From the NCBI RefSeq assembly GCF_024345795.1, contig NZ_JAGQBU010000002.1, positions 124,001 through 188,000 of the forward strand: a stretch of 64,000 nucleotides of DNA, in the 5' to 3' direction. Each line of letters starts with the position of its first letter. Within the stretch, counting starts at the first letter, position 1. The DNA is from Synechococcus sp. J7-Johnson (GTDB taxonomy: Bacteria; Cyanobacteriota; Cyanobacteriia; PCC-6307; Cyanobiaceae). A program made the translations under genes and the position numbers. Positions 43,887 through 53,453 of this stretch are shown here, piece after piece. The notes under the pieces are model-generated. The model saw nothing but the letters and a program-made list of their open reading frames with translations, was not told where the DNA came from and did no database searches.

Positions 43887-45206
43887 ATGGCGGGGCCCGG
43901 CCAGCCGCCGCACCGGAGTCGCCACGTGGTTCAACCGCTCCAGCAGCATCGTCTCGAGGTGATCGGCAGCGACGCCGGCGGGCTGGCCTCCCTGCCAGCG
44001 GCGGCGGCGGCCCTGGTGCGCCAGGCCGATCTGCTGGCGGCGCCCGCCAGGCTGCTGCCTGGACTGCGCCAGGCCCTGGCGGAGGAGCTCAAGCCGCCGG
44101 AGTTGGTGGCCAGTGATCGCCCGGAGCAGCTCTTTCCCCAGCTGGAGCGAGCCCTGGCCGCCGGTCGGGCGGTGGTGCTGCTCGCCAGCGGTGATCCCCT
44201 CTGGTTCGGCATCGGCCGCCTGCTGCTGGGTCGCTTTCCCCCCGAGTGCCTCCGCTTTCATCCCGCCCCCTCCAGCCTGCAGCTGGCCTTCGCCCGCCTC
44301 GGCCGCCCCTGGCAGGACGCGGAGTGGCTGAGCCTGCACGGCCGCGACCCCGAACCGCTGGCGAGCCATCTGCAGCAACGTCCGGCGGCCCTGGCGGTGC
44401 TCACCGATCCCGGCCGCGGCGGCGTCGAGGAGGTGCGGCGGATCCTGGCCGCCTCCGGTCTGGAGGCGGCCTATGCCGTCTGGCTGTGTGAACGGCTCGG
44501 CCACCCCGAGGAGAGGGTGCTCCGGCTCGCCCCCCGGGCGGCGCTGCCGGCCGATCTCGATCCGCTGCACATGGTGCTGCTGATTGCAGAGCCGCCTCCG
44601 CCCCCCAATCCCGCCAGCCTGCCGTTGTTCGGCCTCGACGATGGCCTCTGGCTGCAGCAGCCCGATCGTCCCGGCCTGATGACCAAGCGGGAGGTGCGCA
44701 TTCAGTTGCTCGCTGACCTGGAGCTGCCCGCCAGCGGCGTGCTCTGGGATGTGGGGGCCGGGGTGGGCTCGGTGGGCCTGGAGGCCCTGCGGCTGCGTCC
44801 GGGCCTGGAACTCTGGGCCCTTGAGCGGCGAGGCGGTTCAGCGGCCCTGATCCGGGCCAATGCTGAGCGGCTCGACGTTGAGCCAGCGGGGGTGCTCGAA
44901 GGCGATGCCCTCACCGTGCTGCAGCAGGGCGGCCCCCCCGATCCCGACCGGGTGCTGCTTGGTGGCGGCGGCCGCCAGCGCCTGGCCCTGCTCGAGATTG
45001 TGCTGCGGCGCCTGCGTCCCCTCGGACAGGTGGTGATTCCCCTGGCCACCCTCGAAGCCCTCGCGGAGTTGAGGCCGCCGCTGGAGCGGGCCGGGCTGAG
45101 GGTGCAGGTGAGTCAGTTGCAGGCCTGGCGGGGCTCCCCCCTGGCCGATGGCACCCGCCTGGCCCCGCTCAATCCGGTGCTGGTGCTCAAGGGCCGCAAA
45201 GCCTGA
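43887..45206 (+). CDS. cobL: Precorrin-6Y methyltransferase/decarboxylase CobL (CbiE-CbiT fusion)
   Basis: Methylates C5 and C15 and decarboxylates precorrin-6B in corrin ring (B12) synthesis. The N-terminal CbiE domain (residues 1-200) holds ASGDPLWFGIGRLLL. The C-terminal CbiT domain (about 235-430) starts MTKREVRIQLLADLEL and has the SAM motif LWDVGAGVGSVGLEAL. The usual N-terminal GVGPGG-like motif is IGSDAGG. I used ATG 43887; GTG 43926 is possible. No other cob gene is in the window. Confidence 0.92.
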   Translation: MAGPGQPPHRSRHVVQPLQQHRLEVIGSDAGGLASLPAAAAALVRQADLLAAPARLLPGLRQALAEELKPPELVASDRPEQLFPQLERALAAGRAVVLLASGDPLWFGIGRLLLGRFPPECLRFHPAPSSLQLAFARLGRPWQDAEWLSLHGRDPEPLASHLQQRPAALAVLTDPGRGGVEEVRRILAASGLEAAYAVWLCERLGHPEERVLRLAPRAALPADLDPLHMVLLIAEPPPPPNPASLPLFGLDDGLWLQQPDRPGLMTKREVRIQLLADLELPASGVLWDVGAGVGSVGLEALRLRPGLELWALERRGGSAALIRANAERLDVEPAGVLEGDALTVLQQGGPPDPDRVLLGGGGRQRLALLEIVLRRLRPLGQVVIPLATLEALAELRPPLERAGLRVQVSQLQAWRGSPLADGTRLAPLNPVLVLKGRKA

Positions 45207-45214
45207 GCTCGAAC

Positions 45215-45778
45215 CTATGGAGCTTCCGGCTCCCGGAGCCGGATCACGGCAACGCTGCCCTCGCGGATGCCCAGGGCCGCCGCCTCGCCCGCGTCGAGCT
45301 CCACCACCCCATCGGCCGGTTCGCCGGGGCCGTAACTGGGGCAGGGCAGCCGCGGGCAGGGCTGCACGTTGGCCTGGATGGCGATCACCCGCCCCTCGCG
45401 GATGAACAACATGTCGAGCGGGGTGAGGGTGCGGTGCATCCAGAAGCTCACGGCCTGGGCCGGCTCAAAGCGGAACCACATCCCCCGCAACCGTCCAAGC
45501 GCCGGCCGCTGCATCAGGCCCCAGGCGTACTGACGGGGGGTGCGGGGCACCTCCAGCTGGATACAGGTCGGTGGCAGCGTGCTCGCCGCGGTCTCGGCAC
45601 GCTCCAGGCACCATTCCGCCTCAATCGGCAGGAACTGGGGGGGAGCGGCTGGCGAACGGCTGTCCGCCATGGCGGGCCGAGGGTCCGTGTGAAACCCCGC
45701 CGCCAGCAGCCCGGTCGTCAGCAACCCAGTCGTCAAACTGAGGGCGAGCAGGGAACCAGCTCTCAACGGGCTTCTCAT
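45215..45778 (-). CDS. DUF192 family exported protein
   Basis: A 187-residue protein with an N-terminal signal peptide (residues 1-36, Leu/Thr-rich, ending AMA) and a DUF192 domain: TPRQYAWGLMQRPALGRL, GMWFRFEPAQAVSFWMHRTL, PLDMLFI, ending with PADGVVELDAGEA. The family is widespread, small and beta-rich, with unknown function. It is the last gene of the pheS-nadK-regulator-DUF192 run, 16 bp after the regulator stop. Confidence 0.85.
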   Translation of the reverse strand: MRSPLRAGSLLALSLTTGLLTTGLLAAGFHTDPRPAMADSRSPAAPPQFLPIEAEWCLERAETAASTLPPTCIQLEVPRTPRQYAWGLMQRPALGRLRGMWFRFEPAQAVSFWMHRTLTPLDMLFIREGRVIAIQANVQPCPRLPCPSYGPGEPADGVVELDAGEAAALGIREGSVAVIRLREPEAP

Positions 45779-45794
45779 CACGCTGCAGGACGTC

Positions 45795-46463
45795 TCATGT
45801 CGCCGGCCGCTCCGGCTTCGGCGGCCTTTCACACAGGCAGTAGCCCCGGCCGCGCACGGTGTGGATCAGGCGCTGCTCACCCTGTTCCTCCAGCTTCTGG
45901 CGCAGGTAGCGGACATACACCTCCACCACGTTGCTGGCGGCTCCCCCCTGGTCGTTCCACACCTCAGCGAGGATCTGCTCGCGGCTGAGCACCATCCCAG
46001 GCTGTCGCATCAGGGCGAGCAGCAACTGGTACTCGCGGGCGGTGAGCGCGAGCAGACGCCGCCCCCGCCGCACCTGCCTGCTGGCGGGATCCAGGTGCAG
46101 ATCAGCGAGTTGCAGGGGCGGCACCTGGCCGCGGTTGTCGCCGCGGATCTGCAGGTGCAGGCGCAGTCGCATCAGCAGGTCACTGCCGCCGGCGCTGGAG
46201 AGCCAGAAGTCGTCGGCGCCGGAGCTGAAGCAGCGGGAGCGAGCCTCGACGCTGTCGCTGACCAGATCCAGCAGGATCGGCACATCCTCCAGAATCATTC
46301 GCAGGGTTGGAATCGTGGCCACCCCATCCGCTCCCGACACAAGCACCGCCGCCGGCGGATCGGGCAGGGCACCCACCGGCGCGGTGCGGTAACCGGAGGC
46401 CTCCAGGCGCGGCGCCAGCGCTTCGGCCTCCCCCCCCACCAGCAGGATCAGGGGTCCGTTCAC
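45795..46463 (-). CDS. OmpR-family regulator with degenerate receiver domain
   Basis: A 222-residue DNA-binding protein. The C-terminal winged helix (about residues 120-215: [20 protein letters not shown], then [13 protein letters not shown] and [11 protein letters not shown]) is normal. The N-terminal receiver keeps its length but lacks the active residues: the acidic pair is Gly-Gly (ILLVGGEAE), the phospho-Asp position is Ser (VLVSGAD), the Thr is Leu and the Lys is Ser (FWLSS). It cannot be phosphorylated in the usual way, so it is probably controlled by another signal, as for NblR-like pseudo-receivers. Its ATG overlaps the nadK stop. Confidence 0.88.
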   Translation of the reverse strand: MNGPLILLVGGEAEALAPRLEASGYRTAPVGALPDPPAAVLVSGADGVATIPTLRMILEDVPILLDLVSDSVEARSRCFSSGADDFWLSSAGGSDLLMRLRLHLQIRGDNRGQVPPLQLADLHLDPASRQVRRGRRLLALTAREYQLLLALMRQPGMVLSREQILAEVWNDQGGAASNVVEVYVRYLRQKLEEQGEQRLIHTVRGRGYCLCERPPKPERPAT

Positions 46464-47416
46464 AGGCGTGCACCGGCGCCGGGGCCGGGGCCGTCACGGC
46501 CGCCGAACTCCCCATTATCGGGCTTGGCCACATGGGGCAGGCCCCAGCCCAGCTTGTTGCGCAGCACCTGGAAGAACTCGTGGTCCTGCAGGCGCACGAA
46601 CCGGGCTGGATGGGGGCTGCGGCGGATCAGCACGCGGTCTTCCGGCCACACGTAGCAGCCGGCGCTGCCATCCACCACCATCATCAGCCGCTCGGGGGTG
46701 GCGGGAAAAACCGTCACCGGTTCCTGGTCGCTGAACACCAGGGCGCGGGAGGCGAGGGAATGGGGTGCGATCGGGGTGAGCTGCAGCACCGGGCAGTCGG
46801 GGGTGATCACCGGTCCGCCGGCGCTGAGGGCATAGGCGGTGGATCCGGTGGGGGTCGAGAGGATCACCCCATCGGCGGAGATGTCCACCGGCACGTGGCG
46901 ACCGATGGCGATCTCGAAATGGCACATGCTGGTGAGCGGTTCCCGGTGCAGGGCCATCTCGTTGAGGCAGAGCACTTCCCAGCGGCGCTGGTCGCCTCGC
47001 ATGACGCTGACAATCAGCATCGTGCGTTCCTCCACGGTCCAGCGGCCGGTGAGGAGCTGCTCCATCGCCCCATCCAGCTCGCTGAGGTAGGCCTCGGCCA
47101 GAAAGCCCAGGTGGCCGGTGTTGACCGTAAGGATCGGCACGCCGATCGGAGCGGTCTGGCGCGCGGCGGAGAGCACGGTACCGTCGCCCCCCAGCACCAC
47201 CGCCAGGCTCATGTCGGGGTGAAAGCTCGCCGGCACGCAGGCGCTGAAACCACGGCTGCGCAACTGGTGGTCGGGATTGGCGAAACCCACCATCCCGCCG
47301 GAGCTGCTCACTCGCAGCACGCTGGTGCCGGCCGCTTCCAGGCGGCTCTGGATGACATCGGCCGTCTTGACGGCCAGATCCTTGCCATCGTTGACGATCA
47401 GTCCGACGCAGGGCAC
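46460..47416 (-). CDS. nadK: NAD kinase
   Basis: Makes NADP+ from NAD+. The 318-residue protein has the GGDGT motif at 76-80 and the NAD-binding [14 protein letters not shown] block. The start is GTG 47416, after which the family opening [12 protein letters not shown] follows; the upstream frame is unlike the family. Cyanobacteria often have two NAD kinases; this one is the long-loop form with [13 protein letters not shown]. It precedes the pseudo-receiver regulator with a 4-bp overlap. Confidence 0.95.
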   Translation of the reverse strand: MPCVGLIVNDGKDLAVKTADVIQSRLEAAGTSVLRVSSSGGMVGFANPDHQLRSRGFSACVPASFHPDMSLAVVLGGDGTVLSAARQTAPIGVPILTVNTGHLGFLAEAYLSELDGAMEQLLTGRWTVEERTMLIVSVMRGDQRRWEVLCLNEMALHREPLTSMCHFEIAIGRHVPVDISADGVILSTPTGSTAYALSAGGPVITPDCPVLQLTPIAPHSLASRALVFSDQEPVTVFPATPERLMMVVDGSAGCYVWPEDRVLIRRSPHPARFVRLQDHEFFQVLRNKLGWGLPHVAKPDNGEFGGRDGPGPGAGARL

Positions 47417-47477
47417 CGGTCGGAGGCGAGAACCAGTCGAGTTTATGAGGAGCCTTCCGGCCGCGGCCCGATTGCCA

Positions 47478-48485
47478 TCAGAACTGCTCCAGGAAGCGCA
47501 GGTCGCTGGTGAACAGCCGGCGGATGTCGTCGATGCCGTGGCGCACCATGCAGAACCTCTCCACCCCCAGGCCAGCGGCGAAACCGCTCCAGCGCTCTGG
47601 ATCAAGCCCCAGTCCCTCCAGCACCGCCGGATCCACCATCCCGCAGCCCATCACCTCCAGCCAGCGCCCCCGCCATTGCACGTCCACCTCCGCCGAAGGC
47701 TCGGTGAAGGGAAAGTAGCTGGCCCGGAAGCGCACCGGCAGATCGCCGAAAAACTGCTGCAGAAAGGTGGTGACGGTGCCGCGCAGGTGGCTGAAATCCA
47801 GCCCTTCATCGATTGCCAGCACTTCCACCTGGTGGAACACGGGCGAATGGGTGGCATCCACCGCATCGCGCCGGTACACCCGGCCGGGCGCCACGATCCG
47901 CACCGGTGGCGGGTTGCTCTCCAGATGGCGGATCTGCACCGGCGAGGTATGGGTGCGCAGCAGCCGGTCACCGGGTAGATAAAAGGTGTCCTGCATGTCC
48001 CGGGCCGGATGGTGCGGCGGGATGTTCAGGGCCGTGAAGTTGTAGTAGTCGGTTTCCGCCTCGGGCCCCTCTTCAACCCGGTAACCGAGCCCGGCGAAGA
48101 TGTCGACGATCTCCTCGATCGTGCGGATCAGCGGGTGGCGGTGCCCCACCGGCACGTAGCGGCTCGGGGCGGTCACATCAAGCCGTTCCCCCGCCAGCTT
48201 TTCGGCCATCGCGGCGCCCCGCAGCCCCTCCAGCCGCTGGCCCATCAGCGCCTGCACCTGCTCCTTGAGCACGTTGGCCCGCTGGCCCACCAGGGGCCGC
48301 TCGGACGCATCGAGCTTGCCCATGGCCCCCAGCACTGCCGAGAGGCGCCCCTTCTTGCCCAGCAGTCCCACCCGCAGCCCTTCCAGCTCAGTGGTGTCTG
48401 AGGCTGCAGCGATCGAGGCCACCGCTTCGGCTTCGAGAGCATCGAGCTGGTCGGTGAGCTGCTGCAGGCTGATCGTGGCGCTCAC
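47478..48485 (-). CDS. pheS: Phenylalanyl-tRNA synthetase alpha subunit
   Basis: Catalytic subunit of the class II PheRS. The 335-residue protein has the N-terminal coiled coil that binds tRNA (residues 1-90), class II motif 2 ([25 protein letters not shown]) and motif 3 ([18 protein letters not shown]). Length is normal. pheT is not adjacent, as is common in cyanobacteria. It is divergent from surE, with 80 bp between the chosen starts. Confidence 0.96.
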   Translation of the reverse strand: MSATISLQQLTDQLDALEAEAVASIAAASDTTELEGLRVGLLGKKGRLSAVLGAMGKLDASERPLVGQRANVLKEQVQALMGQRLEGLRGAAMAEKLAGERLDVTAPSRYVPVGHRHPLIRTIEEIVDIFAGLGYRVEEGPEAETDYYNFTALNIPPHHPARDMQDTFYLPGDRLLRTHTSPVQIRHLESNPPPVRIVAPGRVYRRDAVDATHSPVFHQVEVLAIDEGLDFSHLRGTVTTFLQQFFGDLPVRFRASYFPFTEPSAEVDVQWRGRWLEVMGCGMVDPAVLEGLGLDPERWSGFAAGLGVERFCMVRHGIDDIRRLFTSDLRFLEQF

Positions 48486-48565
48486 GAATCGGGGGCGGTA
48501 AAGATCGACTGTACGGAGCGAGCCTGCCTAAGTTGCCGCCTGCGCCCATGCCCCTGCCGGTCCCG

Positions 48566-49360
48566 ATGTCCAGCCTGCGGATCCTGATCAGCAACGACGA
48601 CGGGGTGTTCGCCGAGGGGATTCAAACCCTGGCGGCCGAAGCGGTGGGGCGTGGCCATGTGGTCACGGTGGTCTGCCCCGACCAGGAGCGCTCCGCCACC
48701 GGCCATGGCCTCACCATGCAGACACCGCTGCGGGCGGAGCGGGCCGACCGGCTCTTCGCCGATGGCGTCACCGCCTGGGCCTGCAGCGGCACCCCCTCCG
48801 ACTGCGTCAAGCTCGCCCTCGGCCGGCTGCTGAGCGCCCCGCCCGACCTGGTGCTCTCCGGCATCAACCACGGCCCCAACCTGGGCAGCGACGTCTTCTA
48901 TTCCGGCACGGTTTCAGCGGCGATGGAGGGCACCCTCGAGGGGCTGCCGGCCCTGGCGGTCAGCAGTGCCTGCTTCGACTGGCGCCAGTTCGCTCCGGCC
49001 GCCGTGCTCGCTCTCGATGTGGCCGAAGCGGCCCTGGCCGGGGCCTGGCCGGAGGGCCTGCTGCTCAACCTCAACGTGCCGGCCCTGCCGATCGAGCGGA
49101 TCGGTTCCCTGCGCTGGTGCCGCCCGGCTGTGCGCCGATACCGCGACCAGTTCGACCAGCGCACCGACCCCCGCGGGCGCACCTATTACTGGCTGGCCGG
49201 TGAGGTGGTCGATGACCTGGAATCCGCCACCGCCGGCCCCCGCGACTGGCCCACGGACGTGGCCCAGATCCATGCCGGCGGTGCTGCCCTCACCCCGCTG
49301 CAGCCTGAGCTGTTCTGGCGGGGTGGTCTGGAGGACCTTCCGGTTCAGCTGGGGCGGTGA
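48566..49360 (+). CDS. surE: 5'/3'-nucleotidase SurE
   Basis: A metal-dependent nucleoside monophosphatase linked to stationary-phase survival. The 264-residue protein has the metal-binding [12 protein letters not shown] (Asp-Asp), the [14 protein letters not shown] loop, SGTPSDCV and [16 protein letters not shown] 48566 fits the family N-terminus ([13 protein letters not shown]); ATG 48548 is possible. Its end overlaps the convergent DUF3611 gene by 16 bp. Confidence 0.94.
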   Translation: MSSLRILISNDDGVFAEGIQTLAAEAVGRGHVVTVVCPDQERSATGHGLTMQTPLRAERADRLFADGVTAWACSGTPSDCVKLALGRLLSAPPDLVLSGINHGPNLGSDVFYSGTVSAAMEGTLEGLPALAVSSACFDWRQFAPAAVLALDVAEAALAGAWPEGLLLNLNVPALPIERIGSLRWCRPAVRRYRDQFDQRTDPRGRTYYWLAGEVVDDLESATAGPRDWPTDVAQIHAGGAALTPLQPELFWRGGLEDLPVQLGR

Positions 49361-49926
49361 ACACGCTGCAGCAGCCAGAGGCTCATCCACAGGCCGATCA
49401 GGTGGGCGAACAGCACCTGGGTGTTGCTCAGCACCGAGAGCATCTCGAGTGAGGTGATCGGCAGCCCCATCAGGCCGCCGCGGGTGCCGGGCGGTACCGC
49501 CAGCTGCGCCCCGAAGAAGCCGGGGACCTGCATTGAAGCCTGCACGAACAGACTGCCGGCCAGGGCCTGATAACCCACCGCTGCCAGGGTGAGCCCGGCC
49601 AGATCGGCCAGGGCGCCCCGTTTGATCAGGCGGCTGGTTTCGCCGCGGCTGGGGCGGGCGGGACTGGCCAGGGCCTGGCCGCAGCGCACCACCAGCCAGC
49701 TCTGCCAGAGGCACCAGAGCAGCACGAAAAATGACAGGGTGGTCAGTGACAGCCCGGGACCGAGCCCGAGGGAGCGGGCACTGTTGGCCGCCAGGCGGCC
49801 GCCGATGTTGTTGAACAGCAGCACCCCCACCACCACGACCCCGAGGGCCAACTGGGTCCAGAAACGGATCCAGCCCACCCGGCGCAGGGCAGCCGAGACC
49901 AGCTGAAGATCGAGGCGGTCAACCAT
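49345..49926 (-). CDS. DUF3611 family membrane protein
   Basis: A 193-residue protein with four predicted membrane helices and an opening like the cyanobacterial/chloroplast DUF3611 family ([20 protein letters not shown]). Function is unknown. It is convergent with surE and divergent from ribF with 69 bp between starts. Confidence 0.78.
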   Translation of the reverse strand: MVDRLDLQLVSAALRRVGWIRFWTQLALGVVVVGVLLFNNIGGRLAANSARSLGLGPGLSLTTLSFFVLLWCLWQSWLVVRCGQALASPARPSRGETSRLIKRGALADLAGLTLAAVGYQALAGSLFVQASMQVPGFFGAQLAVPPGTRGGLMGLPITSLEMLSVLSNTQVLFAHLIGLWMSLWLLQRVHRPS

Positions 49927-49995
49927 CGGAGCGCGGAACCGGGAGGGGGCGGAGCGTCACAAACTTGCCACGGCCAGCAGCGCAGGAACCCCCCC

Positions 49996-51075
49996 ATGGC
50001 TGGAACCCCCATGGAAGGATGGTTTCCAAGCCGGGCCCCGTCCGATTCCTTGATTCCCCTGCGCTCCCCCCAGGACGCGATGCGGCCCACCGCCGTCGCC
50101 CTGGGCAGTTTCGATGGCCTGCACCAGGGGCACCGCCGGGTGATCGCCGCCATCGCCGCCGCCCCCACCCCAGGGCTGATTCCCACGGTGGTGAGTTTCT
50201 GGCCCCATCCGCGCGAGCTGCTCTACGGCGAACCGCGCTTACGCCTCGATCTCCCCGGCGAGAAGCTGACCCTGCTCGAGCCCTACGGCATCCGCCAGCT
50301 GGTGCTGGTGCCCTTTACCCGCGCCCTTTCCCTGCTCAGTCCTGAGGCGTTCGTGGAACAAGTGCTGGTGGGGGAGCTCCAGGCCAGGGAGGTGGCCGTG
50401 GGCGAGAACTTCCGTTTCGGCCATGACCGGGCCGGTGATACCGCCAGCCTGCGGGAGATCGGAGGGCGCCATGGTCTGCGGGTGCTGGTCTCCTCGATGC
50501 TTTGGGACGGGGCCGAGCGGATCAGCAGCAGCCGCATCCGCCGGGCCCTGGCCGCCGGCGCCATCGACGAGGCCAACCGCCTGCTGGAGCGTCCTTACCG
50601 CTTCAGCGGCCGGGTCGTGCGCGGGCGGGGGCTGGGCCGGCAGCTCAGTTGGCCCACGGCCAATCTTCAGGTGGACGGCCGCAAGTTCCTGCCCCAGGAG
50701 GGGGTCTATGCCGCCTGGGTGCGCAAGCTCGGGCCCGTCGAGGCAGGCGAGGCGCTGCTGCCCTGTGGCGCTCCCATGGCTGCAGTGATGAACCTGGGTC
50801 CCCAGCCCACGGTGGACCCCCTGGCCCCTTCGGCGGTGGAAGTGCACCTGCTGGACCGTGATCTGGAGCTGGTGGGCCGTGATCTGGAGGTGGAGCCGGT
50901 GCAGCTTCTGCGCCGCCAGCAACGCTTTGCCGGCCTGGAGGAACTCAGCCACCAGATCGGCGTGGACGCGGCGCTGGCCCGTAACCTTCTGCTCCCTGGA
51001 GTCTCAGGGGGCGTAAGCGTTGCTCAGACCCCAGCCGATGAAGGCGGCGATGCCCCCGAGCAGCAGGATTCCTGA
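49996..51075 (+). CDS. ribF: Bifunctional riboflavin kinase/FAD synthetase RibF
   Basis: Phosphorylates riboflavin to FMN and adenylates FMN to FAD. The 359-residue protein has the adenylyltransferase motif GSFDGLHQGHR at 37-47 with SSSRIRRAL, and the kinase domain with GRGLGRQLSWPTANL, EGVYAAWV and PTVDP. The last 28 residues (after ALARNLLLPG) lie outside the family core and are read from DNA that also codes a small ORF on the other strand. An earlier Met than residue 29 may not be needed. Confidence 0.93.
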   Translation: MAGTPMEGWFPSRAPSDSLIPLRSPQDAMRPTAVALGSFDGLHQGHRRVIAAIAAAPTPGLIPTVVSFWPHPRELLYGEPRLRLDLPGEKLTLLEPYGIRQLVLVPFTRALSLLSPEAFVEQVLVGELQAREVAVGENFRFGHDRAGDTASLREIGGRHGLRVLVSSMLWDGAERISSSRIRRALAAGAIDEANRLLERPYRFSGRVVRGRGLGRQLSWPTANLQVDGRKFLPQEGVYAAWVRKLGPVEAGEALLPCGAPMAAVMNLGPQPTVDPLAPSAVEVHLLDRDLELVGRDLEVEPVQLLRRQQRFAGLEELSHQIGVDAALARNLLLPGVSGGVSVAQTPADEGGDAPEQQDS

Positions 51076-51117
51076 GATCAGCACCAGCATCGGACTGTCA
51101 CCACCGCCGAATTCCAT
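51004..51117 (-). CDS. Possible 37-residue single-helix membrane protein
   Basis: This short frame starts at ATG 51117 and codes MEFGGGDSPMLVLISGILLL followed by a Gly/Ala/Ile-rich helix and the ending SNAYAP. It has one membrane span and looks like a small photosystem or NDH-type subunit, but I cannot match it to a named one. It overlaps the last 72 bp of ribF in antisense, and its ATG overlaps the thiE ATG in the palindrome CCATGG. No clear ribosome-binding site is seen, so it may be chance. Confidence 0.4.
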   Translation of the reverse strand: MEFGGGDSPMLVLISGILLLGGIAAFIGWGLSNAYAP

Positions 51118-52216
51118 GGCCACCGAGCTGGAGTCGCCATCACCTTACGCAGGTTCCGCTCCTTTGACTGCCGCCCCGACAACGCCTGAGCCAGCCGTGC
51201 TGCGCCTGCTCGATGCCAACCTCGACCGTGCCCGCGAAGGCCTGCGGGTGCTGGAAGACTGGTGTCGCTTCGGCCTCGACCGCCAGGATCTGGTGGCTCG
51301 GCTCAAGGACCTGCGCCAGCGCCTGGGCCGCTGCCACCTCCCCTCCTACAAGGCGGCCCGCCACACCGCCAGCGATTGGGGAGCGGGCCTGGCCCATCCA
51401 GCCCAGGCCGAGCGAACGCAACCCGCCCAGGTGGTGGCCGCCAATGCCGGCCGTGCCCAGGAGGCACTGAGAGTGCTGGAGGAGTTCGGCCGCGCCAGTG
51501 ATCCGCTTCTGGCCGCCGAGGCTGCAGCCATCCGCTACGCCCTCTACGACCTGGAGGTGGATCTGATGCGGGCCTGTGGTGCTGCAGCGGGCCGCCGTGA
51601 CCAGCTGCTCCGCTGCCATCTGTATCTGATCACCAGCCCATCGACCCACCTGCTCGAAACCGTGGCCGCGGCCCTTGAGGCGGGGGTGCGCCTGGTCCAG
51701 TACCGCGCCAAGGAGAGCGCCGACCTGGAGCGCTGGCAGGAGGCCCGTGGCCTGCGCCAGCTCTGCTCACGCCATGGTGCCCTTTTCATCATCAATGACC
51801 GGGTGGATCTGGCCCTGGCGGTGGAGGCCGATGGGGTGCACCTGGGCCAGGGAGATCTGCCCCCCGCCGAGGCGCGCCGCCTGTTGGGTCCGGATCGCCT
51901 GATCGGCCGCAGCACCCACCGGATCGAGCAGTTGCATCAAGCAGTGGCCGATGGCTGCGATTACGTGGGCGTTGGCCCCATCAACGCCACCCCGACCAAG
52001 CCCGGCCGTGAACCAGTGGGCCTGGCCTACGTGCATCAGGCAGCGGCTGAAAGCCCGATTCCGTTCTTCGCGATCGGAGGGATCGATGCCACCACCCTGG
52101 CGCCGGTCCAGGCGGCGGGTGGCCGCCGGGTGGCGGTGGTGAGAGCGATCATCGAGGCGAGCGATCCGGGCGCGGCCAGCCTCGGGTTGCTCAAGACCCT
52201 GGGGGAGGAGGCATGA
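51116..52216 (+). CDS. thiE: Thiamine phosphate synthase, long cyanobacterial form
   Basis: Joins HMP pyrophosphate and the thiazole phosphate to thiamine phosphate. The C-terminal 200 residues are a TIM-barrel ThiE (YLITSPSTHLLETV, VRLVQYRAKES, DGVHLGQGDLPPAEAR, VGVGPINATPTKPG, FFAIGGID). The N-terminal 165 residues form the extra helical domain found in cyanobacterial ThiE (LDANLDRAREGLRVLEDW), of unknown role. The start is ATG 51116 or GTG 51197; the latter would leave the small antisense ORF free. The stop overlaps thiS in an ATGA. Confidence 0.93.
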   Translation: MATELESPSPYAGSAPLTAAPTTPEPAVLRLLDANLDRAREGLRVLEDWCRFGLDRQDLVARLKDLRQRLGRCHLPSYKAARHTASDWGAGLAHPAQAERTQPAQVVAANAGRAQEALRVLEEFGRASDPLLAAEAAAIRYALYDLEVDLMRACGAAAGRRDQLLRCHLYLITSPSTHLLETVAAALEAGVRLVQYRAKESADLERWQEARGLRQLCSRHGALFIINDRVDLALAVEADGVHLGQGDLPPAEARRLLGPDRLIGRSTHRIEQLHQAVADGCDYVGVGPINATPTKPGREPVGLAYVHQAAAESPIPFFAIGGIDATTLAPVQAAGGRRVAVVRAIIEASDPGAASLGLLKTLGEEA

Positions 52217-52446
52217 GCGAGGAGCACTGGGCCAGCGGCAGCCTCAGGATCCAGCTCAACGGGGAAGCGCGCACCTGCCCGGCTCAGCTTCCACTGCTGG
52301 AGGTGTTGTGCCACTTCGGCTATGAACCTCGGCTGGTGGTGGTGGAGTTCAACGGCGACATCCTGCCCCGCACGGCCTGGGCCCAGCAGGCCGTTGGTGA
52401 GGACGCCGTACTGGAGGTGGTCACCATCGTGGGGGGTGGTTCCTAG
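52213..52446 (+). CDS. thiS: Sulfur carrier protein ThiS
   Basis: A 77-residue ubiquitin-like protein that carries sulfur as a thiocarboxylate for thiazole synthesis. It has the beta-grasp pattern (LRIQLNGEARTCPAQLPLLE, VVVEFNGDILPR) and ends VTIVGGGS. The C-terminal residue is Ser, while the active form needs a terminal Gly-Gly, so trimming would be needed. It overlaps thiE by 4 bp. thiG, its partner, is not in the window. Confidence 0.9.
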   Translation: MSEEHWASGSLRIQLNGEARTCPAQLPLLEVLCHFGYEPRLVVVEFNGDILPRTAWAQQAVGEDAVLEVVTIVGGGS

Positions 52447-52466
52447 ATTCAGCGCACTCGCTTCGG

Positions 52467-53453
52467 GTGACACCTGTGTCCCCTCGTCCTTTTCCGATCG
52501 GTTTCGCCAGGCTCCGCCGGCTTTCCCTGCTGGTCCTGATGCCGCTCCTGGCCAGTGGCCTGCTGCTGCTGTCATCGCCGGCCCCCAGCTGGGCGGCCCG
52601 CGGTGGGCGCATCGGCGGCGGCAGCTTCCGCTCGGCTCCCTCCATGCCTCGCAGTTACAGCGGCGGTGGCGGCGGCTATCAGGGTGGCTACGGCGGTGGC
52701 GGTTACCGCGGTGGCTATGGGGGCGGGATCGGTTTCCCCTTCCTGATCCCCATTTTCGGTTTCGGCGGCGGGGGGCTCTTCGGCTTCCTGATCCTCATGG
52801 CGATCGCTGGTTTTCTCGTCAACACCCTGCGCGGTGCTGGCGGCGGCATGACCAGTGGCGGCGGTGGTTCCCTGGCTGCTGCTCCCCGCGCTGATGGACC
52901 GGTCACCATCGCCCAGTTGCAGGTGGGTCTGCTGGCTTCTGCCCGTGAACTTCAGGACGATCTGCGCCGCCTGGCCGCTACCGCCGACACCACCGGCAGC
53001 ATCGGTCTGCAGCGCCTGCTCCAGGAAACCAGCCTGTCTCTGCTGCGCCAGCCCGACCTCTGGGTTTACGCCAACAGCGAACTGGGTCAGGTGCCCTTCG
53101 CCAGCGCTGAATCCACCTTCAATCGCCTCTCCATGACCGAGCGCAGCAAGCTGCGCAGTGAGGTCACCTCCAACGTGAGCGGTCGGCGCTTCCAGGATGA
53201 AGCCGCCGCCAGTGGCCCCACTGATGCCACCAGCGATTTCATCGCCGTCACCCTGCTGGTGGCAAGCCGGGGCCGCATTCCCATCAAGACCATCAGCAGC
53301 GCCGATGATCTGCGCGATGCCCTCGGCGTGATCGGCGCTGTTTCAGTCGGCGATCTGATTGCCCTGGAGGTGATCTGGCAGCCGGAGGGCAAGGGAGAAG
53401 TTCTCAGCACTGAGGAGCTGCTTACGGCCTATCCGCAGCTGCAGCACCTCTGA
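52467..53453 (+). CDS. DUF1517 family exported/membrane protein
   Basis: A 328-residue protein with an N-terminal signal segment (residues 14-44, ending SWAARGG), a Gly/Tyr/Ser-rich stretch (48-90), a membrane helix (IPIFGFGGGGLFGFLILMAI) and a soluble C-terminal DUF1517 domain (about 150-328, FIAVTLLVASRGRIPIKT). The family occurs in cyanobacteria and plastids; its function is unknown. The start is GTG 52467 or GTG 52476. It starts 20 bp after thiS and its 3' end overlaps larB. Confidence 0.85.
   Translation: MTPVSPRPFPIGFARLRRLSLLVLMPLLASGLLLLSSPAPSWAARGGRIGGGSFRSAPSMPRSYSGGGGGYQGGYGGGGYRGGYGGGIGFPFLIPIFGFGGGGLFGFLILMAIAGFLVNTLRGAGGGMTSGGGGSLAAAPRADGPVTIAQLQVGLLASARELQDDLRRLAATADTTGSIGLQRLLQETSLSLLRQPDLWVYANSELGQVPFASAESTFNRLSMTERSKLRSEVTSNVSGRRFQDEAAASGPTDATSDFIAVTLLVASRGRIPIKTISSADDLRDALGVIGAVSVGDLIALEVIWQPEGKGEVLSTEELLTAYPQLQHL

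Noticed and set aside
5050-52810. HIP1-like GCGATCGC octamers (for example near 5050, 5770, 9067, 11698, 52800)
   Set aside because: At this GC content a few copies are expected by chance in 64 kb. I could not show enrichment without a count against a background model.
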